This document shows, one piece after another, positions 39,861 to 48,583 of a DNA stretch of 64,000 bases. The position numbers and the translations under genes were made by a program. The notes beneath the pieces are model-generated. The model worked only from the letters and a program-made list of their open reading frames with translations, did not search any database and had not been told where the DNA came from. This stretch comes from Arthrobacter sp. AQ5-06 (GTDB lineage Bacteria > Actinomycetota > Actinomycetes > Actinomycetales > Micrococcaceae): positions 45,718 through 109,717 of the forward strand of contig NZ_QMKP01000015.1 of the NCBI RefSeq assembly GCF_003287955.1. Direction: 5' to 3'. Every line of letters begins with the position of its first letter. The first letter of the stretch is position 1.

Positions 39861-40868
39861 ATGGCCAGGAAATCGGCAACCGGCAGGATCGGCATTGCGG
39901 ACGTTGCCGTGAAGGCAGGGGTATCGCACGCCACTGTTTCGCGCGTAATGAACGGCAACTTCACCGTGGACCCGGACATTGCGGCACGGGTACGGGCGGC
40001 CGCCGTCGAGCTCAAATACCAACCCAATCCCGTGGGGCGCAGCCTCGCGCTGGGAAAGACGGACACCATCGGCATTGTGGTGCCGGACCTTGCCAACCCC
40101 ACCTTCCAGGCGATCCTGCGCGGATTGAACCGGGCTGCGGCGGAAGATGGCTACCGCGTCCTGATTGCCGATTCCTTCGAAGTCTCCAGCGAGGAAGCCA
40201 TCCTGGCCGGCGAGGCCCGCCGGCGGTGCGACGGCCTGGTGCTCTGCGCCCCGCGCATGAGCGATGCCGAGCTTGAGGAAATCGCACCATCGCTGCACCC
40301 GCTGGTCCTGATCAACCGGACGACGGCGGCTGCCGGGATTCCGAGCCTCGTGGTGGACTACGGGCGGGGAGTCCGGGACCTCGCCGAGTACCTGGTGGGC
40401 CTCGGCCATAGGCGCCTGGCCTTCCTGGCCGGTCCGGCAGGCAGTGCCTCCAACGGCCTGCGACTCGAGGGCCTGGAGGCATTCAAGGCCAGGCACCCGC
40501 AGGTAGATGTCACCATGCTCGACGGCGGCTCGGACTTCGATACCGGCCACGGGGCAGTGGATTCGGTCCTGGCCAGCGGCGCCACGGGCATCCTGGCCTT
40601 CAACGACCTGGTGGCCATGGGCCTGATGAGCGGACTGCACGAACGCGGCGTGGACGTTCCGCGCGACATTTCCGTCACCGGCTTCGACGACATCCCCTTC
40701 GCCCGCTACACCACGCCCACCCTGACAACCGCGGCGGTCCCCATTGCCGAACTCGGCGGCCAGGCCTGGCGTGAACTGCGGGCACTCATCCGCAAGGAAG
40801 ACCACGATGCCCCCGGCGGCCGGTACCAGCCGTGCCTGAAAATCCGGGCCAGCAGCGGCCCCGCCTAG
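39861..40868 (+). CDS. LacI-family transcriptional regulator
   Basis: A 335-residue repressor: N-terminal HTH IGIADVAVKAGVSHATVSRVMNG, given here as IADVAVKAGVSHATVSRVM (residues ~11-29), hinge LKYQPNPVGRSLALGKT, then a periplasmic-binding-protein-like sensor domain (GIVVPDLANPTFQAILRGL; GFDDIPFARYTTPTLTT). AAAGGCAAG precedes the ATG. It probably binds the two palindromes just upstream. No sugar-transport operon is adjacent, so the inducer and targets are unknown. Confidence 0.9.
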   Translation: MARKSATGRIGIADVAVKAGVSHATVSRVMNGNFTVDPDIAARVRAAAVELKYQPNPVGRSLALGKTDTIGIVVPDLANPTFQAILRGLNRAAAEDGYRVLIADSFEVSSEEAILAGEARRRCDGLVLCAPRMSDAELEEIAPSLHPLVLINRTTAAAGIPSLVVDYGRGVRDLAEYLVGLGHRRLAFLAGPAGSASNGLRLEGLEAFKARHPQVDVTMLDGGSDFDTGHGAVDSVLASGATGILAFNDLVAMGLMSGLHERGVDVPRDISVTGFDDIPFARYTTPTLTTAAVPIAELGGQAWRELRALIRKEDHDAPGGRYQPCLKIRASSGPA

Positions 40869-40919
40869 GCGCCACGTTCTGCGGCCCACGGCTGACCCGC
40901 CCCAATCCCCCGCGAATGA

Positions 40920-40960
40920 CATTTCGCGGCAGTGTTGTTCGCGAACACTGCCGCGAAATG
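40920..40960. repeat. Perfect 17-bp inverted repeat between convergent regulators
   Basis: Arms 40920-40936 and 40944-40960 are perfectly complementary (outer bases CATTTCGCGG), with a 7-base loop GTTCGCG. It lies between the ends of the lacI gene and the FadR-type gene. It may act as a two-way terminator, although it has no T tract on either side; it could also be a dispersed intergenic repeat. Confidence 0.75.
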
Positions 40961-40976
40961 CCATGTCGAATCGCTG

Positions 40977-41684
40977 TCAGTCCTCCGCCTGGCGCCCAAC
41001 CCCCGCCTCGCGGTAGTACCCCTCGATATGGGCAGCCACCAGCGTTGCCGCGCGAGCGCCGTCGTCGTTCCTGATGGCGGCCAGAATGTCACGGTGCTCC
41101 GCCTGCAGACGCGACGCCGTGGCATCCCAGTCTGGGAGATTGGCCGTAAACCTGGCGGTATAACCCTGGATGGATTCGCGCAGCGAGCCCATCATGGCGC
41201 TGACCACGGCATTGCCGGCGGCGTCCGCGAGTGCCAGATGGAACCGGATGTCCAACGCCAGGAAGTCATCCGCCGTCCGGGCTACGCGTTCGACGGCGTC
41301 CATCTCGCCCAGGAGCGTGGCGGCCTGTTCCAGCTCCGGAGCGTCGGGCTTTGCCCGGGCAGCCGCCCAGGTCTCCAGCAGGATGCGCGTTTCCACGATG
41401 TCGGACACGGGCAGGTGCTGCGTGGCAACGTGGAGGCGCAGCGCGGAGCCGAGCGCCGCCGTCGGATCCGAAATCACCACAGTCCCTGCTTCCGGGCCGG
41501 AGCCGACCCCGGCCCGGACCACCCCCATGGCCTCCAGGATCCGGATGGCCTCGCGGACCGAGGTTCTGGAAACCGCAAGCTGCTCAGCGAGTGTCCGTTC
41601 CGCGGGCAGGCGTCCGCCCACGCTCAGCTGGCCGTCGGAGAGCTGCTTTTCGATCCATGTCAGGACAAGCTGGTGCGTACGCAT
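40977..41684 (-). CDS. FadR/LldR-type GntR regulator
   Basis: A 235-residue GntR-family protein of the FadR branch: HTH with RTLAEQLAVSRTSVREAIRI and LEAMGVVRAGVGSG, then an all-helical C-terminal sensor (FCD) domain with the metal-site pattern DIRFHLALADAAGN and AEHRDILAAI. It is divergent from lldD, and two TGTGGT-N3-ACCACA sites lie between them, so it is probably the lactate-responsive repressor. ATG 41684 is six bases after TATGAT and is probably leaderless. Confidence 0.88.
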   Translation of the reverse strand: MRTHQLVLTWIEKQLSDGQLSVGGRLPAERTLAEQLAVSRTSVREAIRILEAMGVVRAGVGSGPEAGTVVISDPTAALGSALRLHVATQHLPVSDIVETRILLETWAAARAKPDAPELEQAATLLGEMDAVERVARTADDFLALDIRFHLALADAAGNAVVSAMMGSLRESIQGYTARFTANLPDWDATASRLQAEHRDILAAIRNDDGARAATLVAAHIEGYYREAGVGRQAED

Positions 41685-41701
41685 ATCGCTATCATAGTTG
41701 A

Positions 41702-41741
41702 TGTGGTTGGACCACATGGCTTACAGTGTGGTTAGACCACA
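41702..41741. promoter_or_regulatory. Paired FadR/LldR-type operators
   Basis: TGTGGT-TGG-ACCACA (41702-41716) and TGTGGT-TAG-ACCACA (41727-41741) are two perfect dyads whose starts are 25 bp apart. The core TGGTNNNACCA matches the known LldR-type consensus. They lie between the divergent regulator and lldD, so one regulator could control both. Confidence 0.85.
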
Positions 41742-41780
41742 GCCCGACCCCCTGTGCCAGGCCCACCAACGGAGGCAGCC

Positions 41781-43100
41781 ATGACCCACACCATCCAGCC
41801 GAACAATCCCGAGGTCACCCCGGCCCCGGTCTCCACCGCTACAGCGCCGAGTCCGGCCGCTTCAGCGGTGCCGGCTGCGCTGAAGCGCCGCATCCCCAAG
41901 TCCGCGGACCTGGCCCCGCTGATGCAGTTCAAGAAGCCCGAATTCAGCAAGGACGCCCGGCTGAAGCGTGCCAGCACCATCTGGGACCTGCGGGACATGG
42001 CCAAACGACGCACACCGCAGGCACCTTTCGACTACACCGACGGCGCCGCCGAGGGCGAGATCACCCTGCACCGCGCCCGCGAAGCCTTCCTGGACATCGA
42101 GTTCCGGCCCGGCATCCTGCGCAACGTCTCCAGCATCGACCTCAGCACAAACATCCTGGGCAAGTCTTCACGTCTGCCGGTGGGCATCGCCCCCACCGGA
42201 TTCACCCGCATGATGCAGTCCGAGGGCGAATACGCCGGCTCGCAGGCAGCTGAGGCCGCCGGCATCCCGTACACCCTTTCCACCATGGGCACCGCCTCCA
42301 TCGAGGACGTGGCCGCCGCCGCCCCGAACGGCCGCAACTGGTTCCAGCTGTACCTGTGGACGGACCGCGACCGTTCGCTGGAACTGATTGAGCGCGCCGC
42401 CAGGGCCGGCAACGATACCCTCATGGTCACCGTGGACACCGCCGTCGCCGGTGCCCGCCTCCGCGACGTCCGCAACGGCATGACCATCCCGCCGGCGCTA
42501 ACCATCAAGACCGTGCTGGACGCGTCCTACCGCCCGGCCTGGTGGTTCAACTTCCTCACCCACGAGCCGCTGACCTTCGCCTCGCTGTCCCGCTACACGG
42601 GAACCGTGGCTGACCTCATCAACTCGATGTTCGACCCCACCCTGACGTTCGAGGACCTGGACTGGCTGCGCGAAACCTGGAAGGGCAAGCTGGTGGTCAA
42701 GGGCATCCAGACTGTGGAGGACGCCCGCAAGGTGGTGGACCATGGCGCCGACGGCGTGGTGCTCTCCAACCACGGCGGCCGCCAGCTGGACCGCGCACCC
42801 ATCCCGTTCCACCTGCTGCCGGGAGTCAAGGAAGCCTTCACCAAGGACAACTCGGACGCGGCCATCATGCTGGACACCGGCATCATGAGCGGCGCGGACA
42901 TCATCGCAGCCCTGGCCCTGGGCGCCGACTTCACGCTGATCGGCCGCGCATACCTCTATGGCCTGATGGCCGGCGGCCGGGCGGGCGTGGACCGCACCTT
43001 GCAGATCCTCGAGAAGGACATGGCCCGCACCATGGCCCTCCTGGGCGTCAGCAAGATCTCCGAACTCACCCCGGACCACGTGCGCCTGCTCAACAAATAA
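41781..43100 (+). CDS. lldD: L-lactate dehydrogenase (quinone), FMN-dependent
   Basis: A 439-residue FMN enzyme that oxidises L-lactate to pyruvate and passes electrons to menaquinone. Family marks: [85 protein letters not shown], catalytic base and arginine in [14 protein letters not shown], and [11 protein letters not shown]. The N-terminal ~45 residues are Pro/Ala rich. ATG 41781 has GGAGG seven bases upstream. Controlled by the FadR-type neighbour. Confidence 0.93.
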   Translation: MTHTIQPNNPEVTPAPVSTATAPSPAASAVPAALKRRIPKSADLAPLMQFKKPEFSKDARLKRASTIWDLRDMAKRRTPQAPFDYTDGAAEGEITLHRAREAFLDIEFRPGILRNVSSIDLSTNILGKSSRLPVGIAPTGFTRMMQSEGEYAGSQAAEAAGIPYTLSTMGTASIEDVAAAAPNGRNWFQLYLWTDRDRSLELIERAARAGNDTLMVTVDTAVAGARLRDVRNGMTIPPALTIKTVLDASYRPAWWFNFLTHEPLTFASLSRYTGTVADLINSMFDPTLTFEDLDWLRETWKGKLVVKGIQTVEDARKVVDHGADGVVLSNHGGRQLDRAPIPFHLLPGVKEAFTKDNSDAAIMLDTGIMSGADIIAALALGADFTLIGRAYLYGLMAGGRAGVDRTLQILEKDMARTMALLGVSKISELTPDHVRLLNK

Positions 43101-43131
43101 GTCGCGCTTCCGCCCCGAGTTTTTGGGGGAG

Positions 43132-43674
43132 CTACTTTTTGCGGCCGAACTTGGGGAGGTTCGGCAGGTTGGCCAGCAGGTCCGCGGCCTTCGTGGCGGC
43201 GCGGCCCACTGTGCGGCCGATCTGCTGCGGCACGGAGTCGTCACTGAGCGGGACCACGGTTCCGCCCGGAATCACGACGGCGGGGCTCAGTTCGGCGCCC
43301 GGGCGCTCGAGGACGACGGCCACGGCTTCGATGTCCTGCAGCGGCGTAGCCACGGCTCGCTCGGTGCCGGCTTCCGCCCCCGCGCGGGGTGACCTGGCGA
43401 CGGCGGCCGCCGGGCCGACGTCGAACGTCTCCAGCCAGCTGACGATCCCCTCCAGCGGCTTGGGGTTCAGCGCGTAATAACGCTTCTGGCCCTGCGCCCG
43501 CATGCTGACCAACTGCGCCTCGCGGAGGACTTTCAGGTGCTTGGAAATGGTGGGCTGGCTTGCGGAGAGTTCTTCCACCAGCTCGCCCACTGCTTTGTCC
43601 CCGGCGCGCAGGGATACCAGGATGTCGCGTCGGGTTGCTTCCGCAATGACGGCAAATACGTCGTCTGTCACCAT
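43132..43674 (-). CDS. ArsR-family regulator with a C-terminal extension
   Basis: A 180-residue protein. Residues ~1-85 are an ArsR/SmtB winged helix: VFAVIAEATRRDILVSLRAG, SASQPTISKHLKVLREAQLV and KRYYALNPKPLEGIVSWLE. There are no cysteine pairs for arsenic or cadmium, so it is of the non-metal type. The remaining ~90 residues are Pro/Ala rich and end in a basic stretch (LPKFGRKK). Start ATG 43674 or GTG 43671; the GTG is better spaced from GGAGG. A dyad upstream is a likely self-operator. Confidence 0.83.
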   Translation of the reverse strand: MVTDDVFAVIAEATRRDILVSLRAGDKAVGELVEELSASQPTISKHLKVLREAQLVSMRAQGQKRYYALNPKPLEGIVSWLETFDVGPAAAVARSPRAGAEAGTERAVATPLQDIEAVAVVLERPGAELSPAVVIPGGTVVPLSDDSVPQQIGRTVGRAATKAADLLANLPNLPKFGRKK

Positions 43675-43687
43675 GCCTCCCACCATA

Positions 43688-43703
43688 GCGACATATACGT
43701 CGC
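43688..43703. promoter_or_regulatory. Dyad upstream of the ArsR gene
   Basis: GCGAC-ATATAC-GTCGC (43688-43703), a 16-bp dyad with an AT-rich centre, 14 bases before the ArsR-type start. On the minus strand the centre reads GTATAT and can serve as part of the -10 box, so binding would repress the gene. Confidence 0.5.
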
Positions 43704-43753
43704 AAGGCATCAACTATTTCGCCCGTGACCGGACGGCGCGGGTTGAAGAAGGG

Positions 43754-44965
43754 TTAGTCGAACCAGGGATCCAAGCCGTGCAACGGGAAAACGGCTTTTC
43801 GGGTGGCCATCACGGTGCGGTCCACGGCGTCGTTGGGGTCGAACCCCACCTCCCAGGACCGCCACCAGAGCTCCACGTCATCGCCCATCAGGCCCGGGGC
43901 GTCCATGCCGAATTTGTCCGAAACATACGTGCGCCAATCCTCCGGCACCGAGGTCCGGAGCGGAACGGGACGCCCGGCGGCGATGGCGATCAGGTGGCTC
44001 CAGGAGCGCGGCACGACGTCGGTGACGCTGTACCCGCCGCCGCCCGTGGCGATCCAGCGGCCTTCACAGTGCCGGGCAGCGAGATTCCCGACGGCGGTGG
44101 CCGCCTCGCGCTGGCCGTCCACACTGATGTTCAGATGGGCCAGCGGGTCAAGGCGGTGCGAGTCGCAGCCGTGCTGGCTGACGATGACTTCCGGCTTGAA
44201 CGCGCCCACGAGCTGCGGCACCACAGCGTGAAAAGCACGCAGCCAGCCGGCATCGCCGGTGCCCGACGGCAGGGCAACGTTGACGGCACTACCCTCAGCC
44301 TGCGGACCGCCGATCTCGTTCGCGAAGCCGGTCCCGGGGAAAAGCGTGAGTCCGCTTTCATGCAGGGAAACGGTCAGGACCCGGGGGTCGTCCCAGAAGA
44401 TGCTTTCCGTCCCGTCGCCGTGGTGCGCATCGACGTCGATGTACACCACGCGGCGCATGCCGCCGTCGAGCAGCCTCTGGACGGCCAAGGCAGAGTCGTT
44501 GTAGATGCAGAAGCCGCTGGCTCGGTCACGGGCCGCGTGGTGCATGCCCCCGCCGAAGTTCACGGCGTGGAGCGCGGATCCGTCCAGGATGGCGGACGCG
44601 GCGAGCAGCGATCCGCCCGCCAGCCTCGCGGCGGCCTCGTGCATGCCGGCGAAGGCCGGATCGTCGTCGGTGCCCAGTCCGCGGGCTTCATCCGGCGAGG
44701 TCGGGTCGTCGCTGACCCGACGGACCGCGGCCACAAACTCAGGCGAGTGCACGGCTTCCAGTTGGGCATCGGACGCAACCTCCGGAGCCTCCACGGACAC
44801 ATGCGCAAGGTCCAGCAGGCCGAGGCTGCGGGAAAGCCGGGCCGTCAGGTCCAGCCTTGCGGGAGCCATGGGGTGGCCCGGGCCAAAATTGTAGGCCGTC
44901 ATGGCCGAATTCCACACCACCATCGTTGGTGGCGCGGGCTGGCTGAGACCGGGCAGGAATGTCAT
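43754..44965 (-). CDS. acuC: Acetoin utilisation protein AcuC (class I deacetylase fold)
   Basis: A 403-residue member of the histone-deacetylase family. Zinc and catalytic motifs: VNFGGGMHHAARDRASGFC with the His pair, YIDVDAHHGDGTESIFW with the Asp/His ligands, and ATGGGGYSV. AcuC removes acetyl groups from acetyl-CoA synthetase in Bacillus, and a similar role is plausible here, but no acs gene is next to it. ATG 44965 is seven bases after TAGCCT. Confidence 0.9.
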   Translation of the reverse strand: MTFLPGLSQPAPPTMVVWNSAMTAYNFGPGHPMAPARLDLTARLSRSLGLLDLAHVSVEAPEVASDAQLEAVHSPEFVAAVRRVSDDPTSPDEARGLGTDDDPAFAGMHEAAARLAGGSLLAASAILDGSALHAVNFGGGMHHAARDRASGFCIYNDSALAVQRLLDGGMRRVVYIDVDAHHGDGTESIFWDDPRVLTVSLHESGLTLFPGTGFANEIGGPQAEGSAVNVALPSGTGDAGWLRAFHAVVPQLVGAFKPEVIVSQHGCDSHRLDPLAHLNISVDGQREAATAVGNLAARHCEGRWIATGGGGYSVTDVVPRSWSHLIAIAAGRPVPLRTSVPEDWRTYVSDKFGMDAPGLMGDDVELWWRSWEVGFDPNDAVDRTVMATRKAVFPLHGLDPWFD

Positions 44966-45069
44966 CAATGACAGGCTACCGGAGGACGGCACTGCCCCAG
45001 CCCGGCCATTACGCGGGCATTAGTGGTTTACTACTGGAGGAAACAGTTTCAACCGAGGAAAAGCCCCCC

Positions 45070-45723
45070 ATGACGCAACGCCAGTCGAGGCCACGGAACC
45101 CGGCCAGCTGGCACCCCGCCGCACCGGAGCGCGAAGGCCTCTGGATCATCACCCGCGTGCGCGACTTCATTGACGATATTGCCAATACGTCGCCCGCCCG
45201 GCTTGCCCTGAGCGCCTTCGGGGCGGCTTGTCTGGTCTTCACTTTCCTCCTCTCGCCGCCCATCCCCTCCGCCACCGGTACGGCCACTCCGACACACCAG
45301 GCATTGTTCACCGCGGTGTCCGCGGTCTGCGTGACTGGCCTCACGGTTGTTTCGACGGCGGTGCACTGGTCCTTCTTGGGCCAACTGGTCATCCTGATTG
45401 GCATCGTTGTGGGCGGTTTGGGAACCCTCACGCTCGCGTCGCTGCTGGCCCTCATGGTGAGCAAGAAGCTTGGCGTCCGCGGCAAGCTCATCGCGCAGGA
45501 AGCCATGAACAACGCCTGCCGGCTCGGTGAAGTGGGTACCCTGCTGCGGATCGTGGGGCTGAGCACCAACCTCAGCGCCGAACTGCCGCCGTCGGGCATT
45601 TATGTCCTCACCGCCCTGATGTTCTCGGGCCGCGTCGGCACCGTCACCCTTGCCGCCGGCCTCGCCCTGCGCCCACGCAGCCAGCTGTACCACTACCCGG
45701 AAGAGAGGCCCATCATTGGCTAA
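45070..45723 (+). CDS. TrkH/KtrB potassium channel protein with a large internal deletion
   Basis: A 217-residue protein, about half the usual ~450. The first ~160 residues match the start of actinobacterial TrkH: ARLALSAFGAACLVFTFLL, the first pore loop in SAVCVTGLTVV, and EAMNNACRLGEVGTLLRIV. The text then jumps directly to the end of the family, GLSTNLSAELPPSGIYVLTA (last pore loop) and LYHYPEERPIIG. The junction is at about 45552-45558, in frame. Two of the four pore loops and all the spans between them are missing, so K+ conduction is most unlikely. The downstream TrkA subunit is intact and overlaps by eight bases. Either a real deletion or an assembly collapse. Confidence 0.8.
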   Translation: MTQRQSRPRNPASWHPAAPEREGLWIITRVRDFIDDIANTSPARLALSAFGAACLVFTFLLSPPIPSATGTATPTHQALFTAVSAVCVTGLTVVSTAVHWSFLGQLVILIGIVVGGLGTLTLASLLALMVSKKLGVRGKLIAQEAMNNACRLGEVGTLLRIVGLSTNLSAELPPSGIYVLTALMFSGRVGTVTLAAGLALRPRSQLYHYPEERPIIG

Positions 45724-46402
45724 TTCCTCAGGAGCACCCAACCGCCCCGCCCACAACGCGCCGGTCCTGGTGATCGGGCTGGGCCGCTTCGGCTCGTCCA
45801 CAGCCGAGCAGCTCGTGAAACAGGGGCGCGAGGTGCTGGCGATCGAACGCGACCGGAACCTGGTCCAGAAATGGGCGCCGCTCCTCACCCACGTGGTGGA
45901 GGCGGACGCTACCAATATCGATGCGCTACGCCAGCTCGGTGCACAGGAGTTCAGCTCCGCCGTTTGTGGCGTGGGCACCTCGATCGAGTCCTCCGTGCTG
46001 ATCACCGTGAACCTGGTGGACCTCGGCATCGAGCACCTCTGGGTCAAGGCCATCACGCCGTCGCACGGCAAGATCCTCACCAGGATCGGCGCGAACCACG
46101 TGATCTACCCTGAGACCGACGCTGGCGTACGCGCCGCGCACTTGGTCTCCGGCCGCATGCTGGACTTCATCGAGTTCGACGACGACTTCGCCATCGTGAA
46201 AATGTATCCGCCGCGCGAGACTGTGGGCTTCACACTAGATGAGTCCAAGGTGCGCTCCAAGTACGGCGTGACGATTGTAGGCGTGAAGTCGCCCGGCGAG
46301 GACTTCACCTACGCCCGCCCTGAAACCAAGGTGTCCGCCCGCGACATGCTGATCGTGTCCGGACACGTAGACCTGCTGGAACGGTTCGCCGCCCGGCCGT
46401 AG
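45716..46402 (+). CDS. TrkA-family potassium uptake regulatory subunit
   Basis: A 228-residue RCK protein that gates a TrkH/KtrB channel by binding nucleotides. The RCK_N nucleotide site is VLVIGLGRFGSSTAEQLVKQ, with AIERD and DATNIDALRQLGA following. The RCK_C domain includes TIVGVKSPGEDFTYARPET. The start is TTG 45716 with GAGG eight bases upstream, overlapping the trkH-like stop. Full length, although its channel partner seems to lack half its pore. Confidence 0.9.
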   Translation: MANSSGAPNRPAHNAPVLVIGLGRFGSSTAEQLVKQGREVLAIERDRNLVQKWAPLLTHVVEADATNIDALRQLGAQEFSSAVCGVGTSIESSVLITVNLVDLGIEHLWVKAITPSHGKILTRIGANHVIYPETDAGVRAAHLVSGRMLDFIEFDDDFAIVKMYPPRETVGFTLDESKVRSKYGVTIVGVKSPGEDFTYARPETKVSARDMLIVSGHVDLLERFAARP

Positions 46403-46403
46403 T

Positions 46404-47237
46404 TTAGCCGAGCTGCTTGGTGATCTCCGCGGAGCGGTCCGCTGCGGCGCGGGCGCCGGCGGCGATGATGGCCGGAATGCCCCGGTCGTCGAAGGTGGCG
46501 ATGGCCCTTTCGGTGGTGCCGTTAGGGCTGGTCACTCCCTTGCGCAGGGCTGAGGGATCGGCGCCCGGCTCAGCCAGCATAAAGCCCGCACCTGCGACTG
46601 TCTCCCGGGCCAGGAGCAGCGCCAACTCAGGATCCAGGCCCAGCTCGACGCCGGCAGCTGCCATAGCCTCGGCCAGATAGAACGCGTAGGCGGGACCCGA
46701 GCCGCTGATGGCCGACAACGCATCCACTTGCTCCTCGGGCACCTCCACCACGGTGCCCGCGGCCCGAAGGATGTCCTTGACAGTCTTGAGCTGTTCCGGC
46801 GTGCAGTTGGTACCGGGTGAAACGGAGACGACGCCGCGGCCCAGCTTGGCAGGGGTGTTCGGCATGGAGCGGATCACCGGCTGTCCGGGAGGCAGGGCAG
46901 CTTCCAGTTGCGCCAGCGATACGGCTGCGGCGACGCTGACAACGATGGTGCTCAGGGACAGGGAGCCGCTGATCTCGCGTGCCAGATCGACGATGCCCAC
47001 CGGCTTGACGCCAAGAATCACGACGGCGGATCCCTTGGCCGCCTGCTTGTTGTTGTCCGGTTCCTCTTCGCCGGCGATGGCAGTGATGCCGTGGTGACGC
47101 ACAGCAAGCTCCTCGGCGCGTTCAGCACGCCTGACCGTAGCCACGACGTCGGCGGGGTCGGTTCCCGCGCCCAGAAGGCCGGAAAGGATGGCTTCGTTCA
47201 TGGATCCACAGCCAAGGAATGCGATTCGGTTAGTCAT
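46404..47237 (-). CDS. proC: Pyrroline-5-carboxylate reductase
   Basis: Last step of proline synthesis: reduces 1-pyrroline-5-carboxylate with NAD(P)H. The 277-residue protein has the Rossmann start IAFLGCGSMNEAILSGLL, the mid region VIRSMPNTPAKLGRGVVSV, and the C-terminal active-site stretch AISGSGPAYAFYLAEAM with LREGVTSPNGTTERAI seen here as LRKGVTSPNGTTERAI. ATG 47237 is chosen; a longer reading to 47459 adds atypical text. AATGAT lies six bases before the start. Confidence 0.95.
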   Translation of the reverse strand: MTNRIAFLGCGSMNEAILSGLLGAGTDPADVVATVRRAERAEELAVRHHGITAIAGEEEPDNNKQAAKGSAVVILGVKPVGIVDLAREISGSLSLSTIVVSVAAAVSLAQLEAALPPGQPVIRSMPNTPAKLGRGVVSVSPGTNCTPEQLKTVKDILRAAGTVVEVPEEQVDALSAISGSGPAYAFYLAEAMAAAGVELGLDPELALLLARETVAGAGFMLAEPGADPSALRKGVTSPNGTTERAIATFDDRGIPAIIAAGARAAADRSAEITKQLG

Positions 47238-47526
47238 GGTTCCATCATTGCAGTTCGCGTGGGCGGCTGCAGAAATGGAACGAATCGGAAAAGCGGGAAC
47301 CCGCCGAAACCGATTCACAGCGGACTCCCATGTTCGCTGCAGCTTGCACACAACTTTGCAGCCTAACGTAGTTATTACCTCATTGAGGGTGCGAGTGATG
47401 CGGCAAGCATGGGGATGTTTGCCCGAGGCGCCGGTGGTTTGCAGCAGGTTTCCCCCCATTTTCCTGTTGCGGACGCCGGCGCTTTCGCGTTAACGCTTCT
47501 TTCAGGCGGGCCTCAGGCAAACAGCC
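47238..47526. other. 289-base gap between proC and the Ppx/GppA gene
   Basis: No gene is supported here. Next to the Ppx/GppA stop, GCCTCAGGC occurs twice in 23 bases (47510-47532 region), and each copy is nearly self-complementary; this may be a weak terminator. The middle part (about 47340-47400) is relatively AT-rich and may hold the proC promoter. Confidence 0.4.
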
Positions 47527-48531
47527 TCAGGCGGGTGTGGCCTCGATCGCCTGACGCGCCGGGGCTGGCTCCATGATATGCGGGGCCGGATCCAGCGGAC
47601 CGGCGAAGACCAGCTGGTCGAGCCGGCGCAGGATCAGCCCTTCACGCAGCGCCCAGGGGCAGATTCTGATCTTCTTGAACTTGAACATTTCCAAGGCAGC
47701 CTCGGCCACCAGAGCCCCGGCGAGGAGCTGGTGCGCGCGGGCCTCTGACACGCCCGGCAGGAAGAGCCGGTCCTCGGACTTCATGGCTGAAATACGCTGC
47801 GCCCATACGCCCAGATCCGTGGCGTTAAGTGTGCGCTTCACGTAGGGCCCTGCGGCGCTTGGGGCTGCCCCGGCGACCCTGGCGAGCGACCGGAAGGTCT
47901 TGGAGGTTCCGGCCACAACGTTGGCGCGGCCCAGGCCGTCGAACTGCCTCACCGCGGGGGCGAGTGTGGCCCGGATGTAGCGGCGCACATCCTTGACACT
48001 CTTGGCGGAAGGCGGGTCCTCAGCCAGCCAGTCGCGGGTTAGGCGGCTGGCGCCCAGCGGCACCGAGGTGGCCAGTTCGGGCAGTTCGTCCTGGCCAAAG
48101 GCCATTTCGAAGGAGCCGCCACCGATGTCCAGGTTCAGGATGGGTCCCGCGCCCCAGCCGTACCAGCGGCGGACGGCGAAGAAGGTCATGGAGGCTTCTT
48201 CGCTGCCGGTCAGTTCCTGCAGGGTGACAGTGGTTTCGTGCTTGACCCTGGCCAGCACCTCAGGGCCGTTGGTGGCTTCGCGGATGGCCGACGTACAGAA
48301 AGCCAGCAGGTCGTCCGCCTTGTGCCTGGCCGCAAACTCCCAGGCTTCAAGGACGAATTCGGTCAGCTCGTGCTGCCCTGCGTCCGTGATGTTGCCGTCG
48401 GCATCCAGGTATTGGACCAGGGATAAGGGCCGTTTGTGCGACGCGAAGGGCACTGGACGCGCGCCAGGGTGGGCATCCACCAGGAGAAGGTGGACAGTGT
48501 TTGACCCGATATCGAGGACGCCTAGCCGCAT
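47527..48531 (-). CDS. Ppx/GppA phosphatase family protein (exopolyphosphatase-like)
   Basis: A 334-residue member of the ASKHA-fold Ppx/GppA family: phosphate-1 motif GVLDIGSNTVHLLLVD, phosphate-2 motif LNLDIGGGSFEMAFGQ, and the C-terminal GALVAEAALEMFKF with CPWALREGLIL. The short two-domain form is that of mycobacterial Ppx1, which cleaves short-chain polyphosphate; ppGpp binding is possible. AATAAT is six bases before the ATG. It lies near proC, as I recall for M. tuberculosis. Confidence 0.9.
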   Translation of the reverse strand: MRLGVLDIGSNTVHLLLVDAHPGARPVPFASHKRPLSLVQYLDADGNITDAGQHELTEFVLEAWEFAARHKADDLLAFCTSAIREATNGPEVLARVKHETTVTLQELTGSEEASMTFFAVRRWYGWGAGPILNLDIGGGSFEMAFGQDELPELATSVPLGASRLTRDWLAEDPPSAKSVKDVRRYIRATLAPAVRQFDGLGRANVVAGTSKTFRSLARVAGAAPSAAGPYVKRTLNATDLGVWAQRISAMKSEDRLFLPGVSEARAHQLLAGALVAEAALEMFKFKKIRICPWALREGLILRRLDQLVFAGPLDPAPHIMEPAPARQAIEATPA

Positions 48532-48583
48532 CCTGCCATTATTCCCCCGCCCGGGCCCTCACTCACAACCTGCACAAAAGTTG

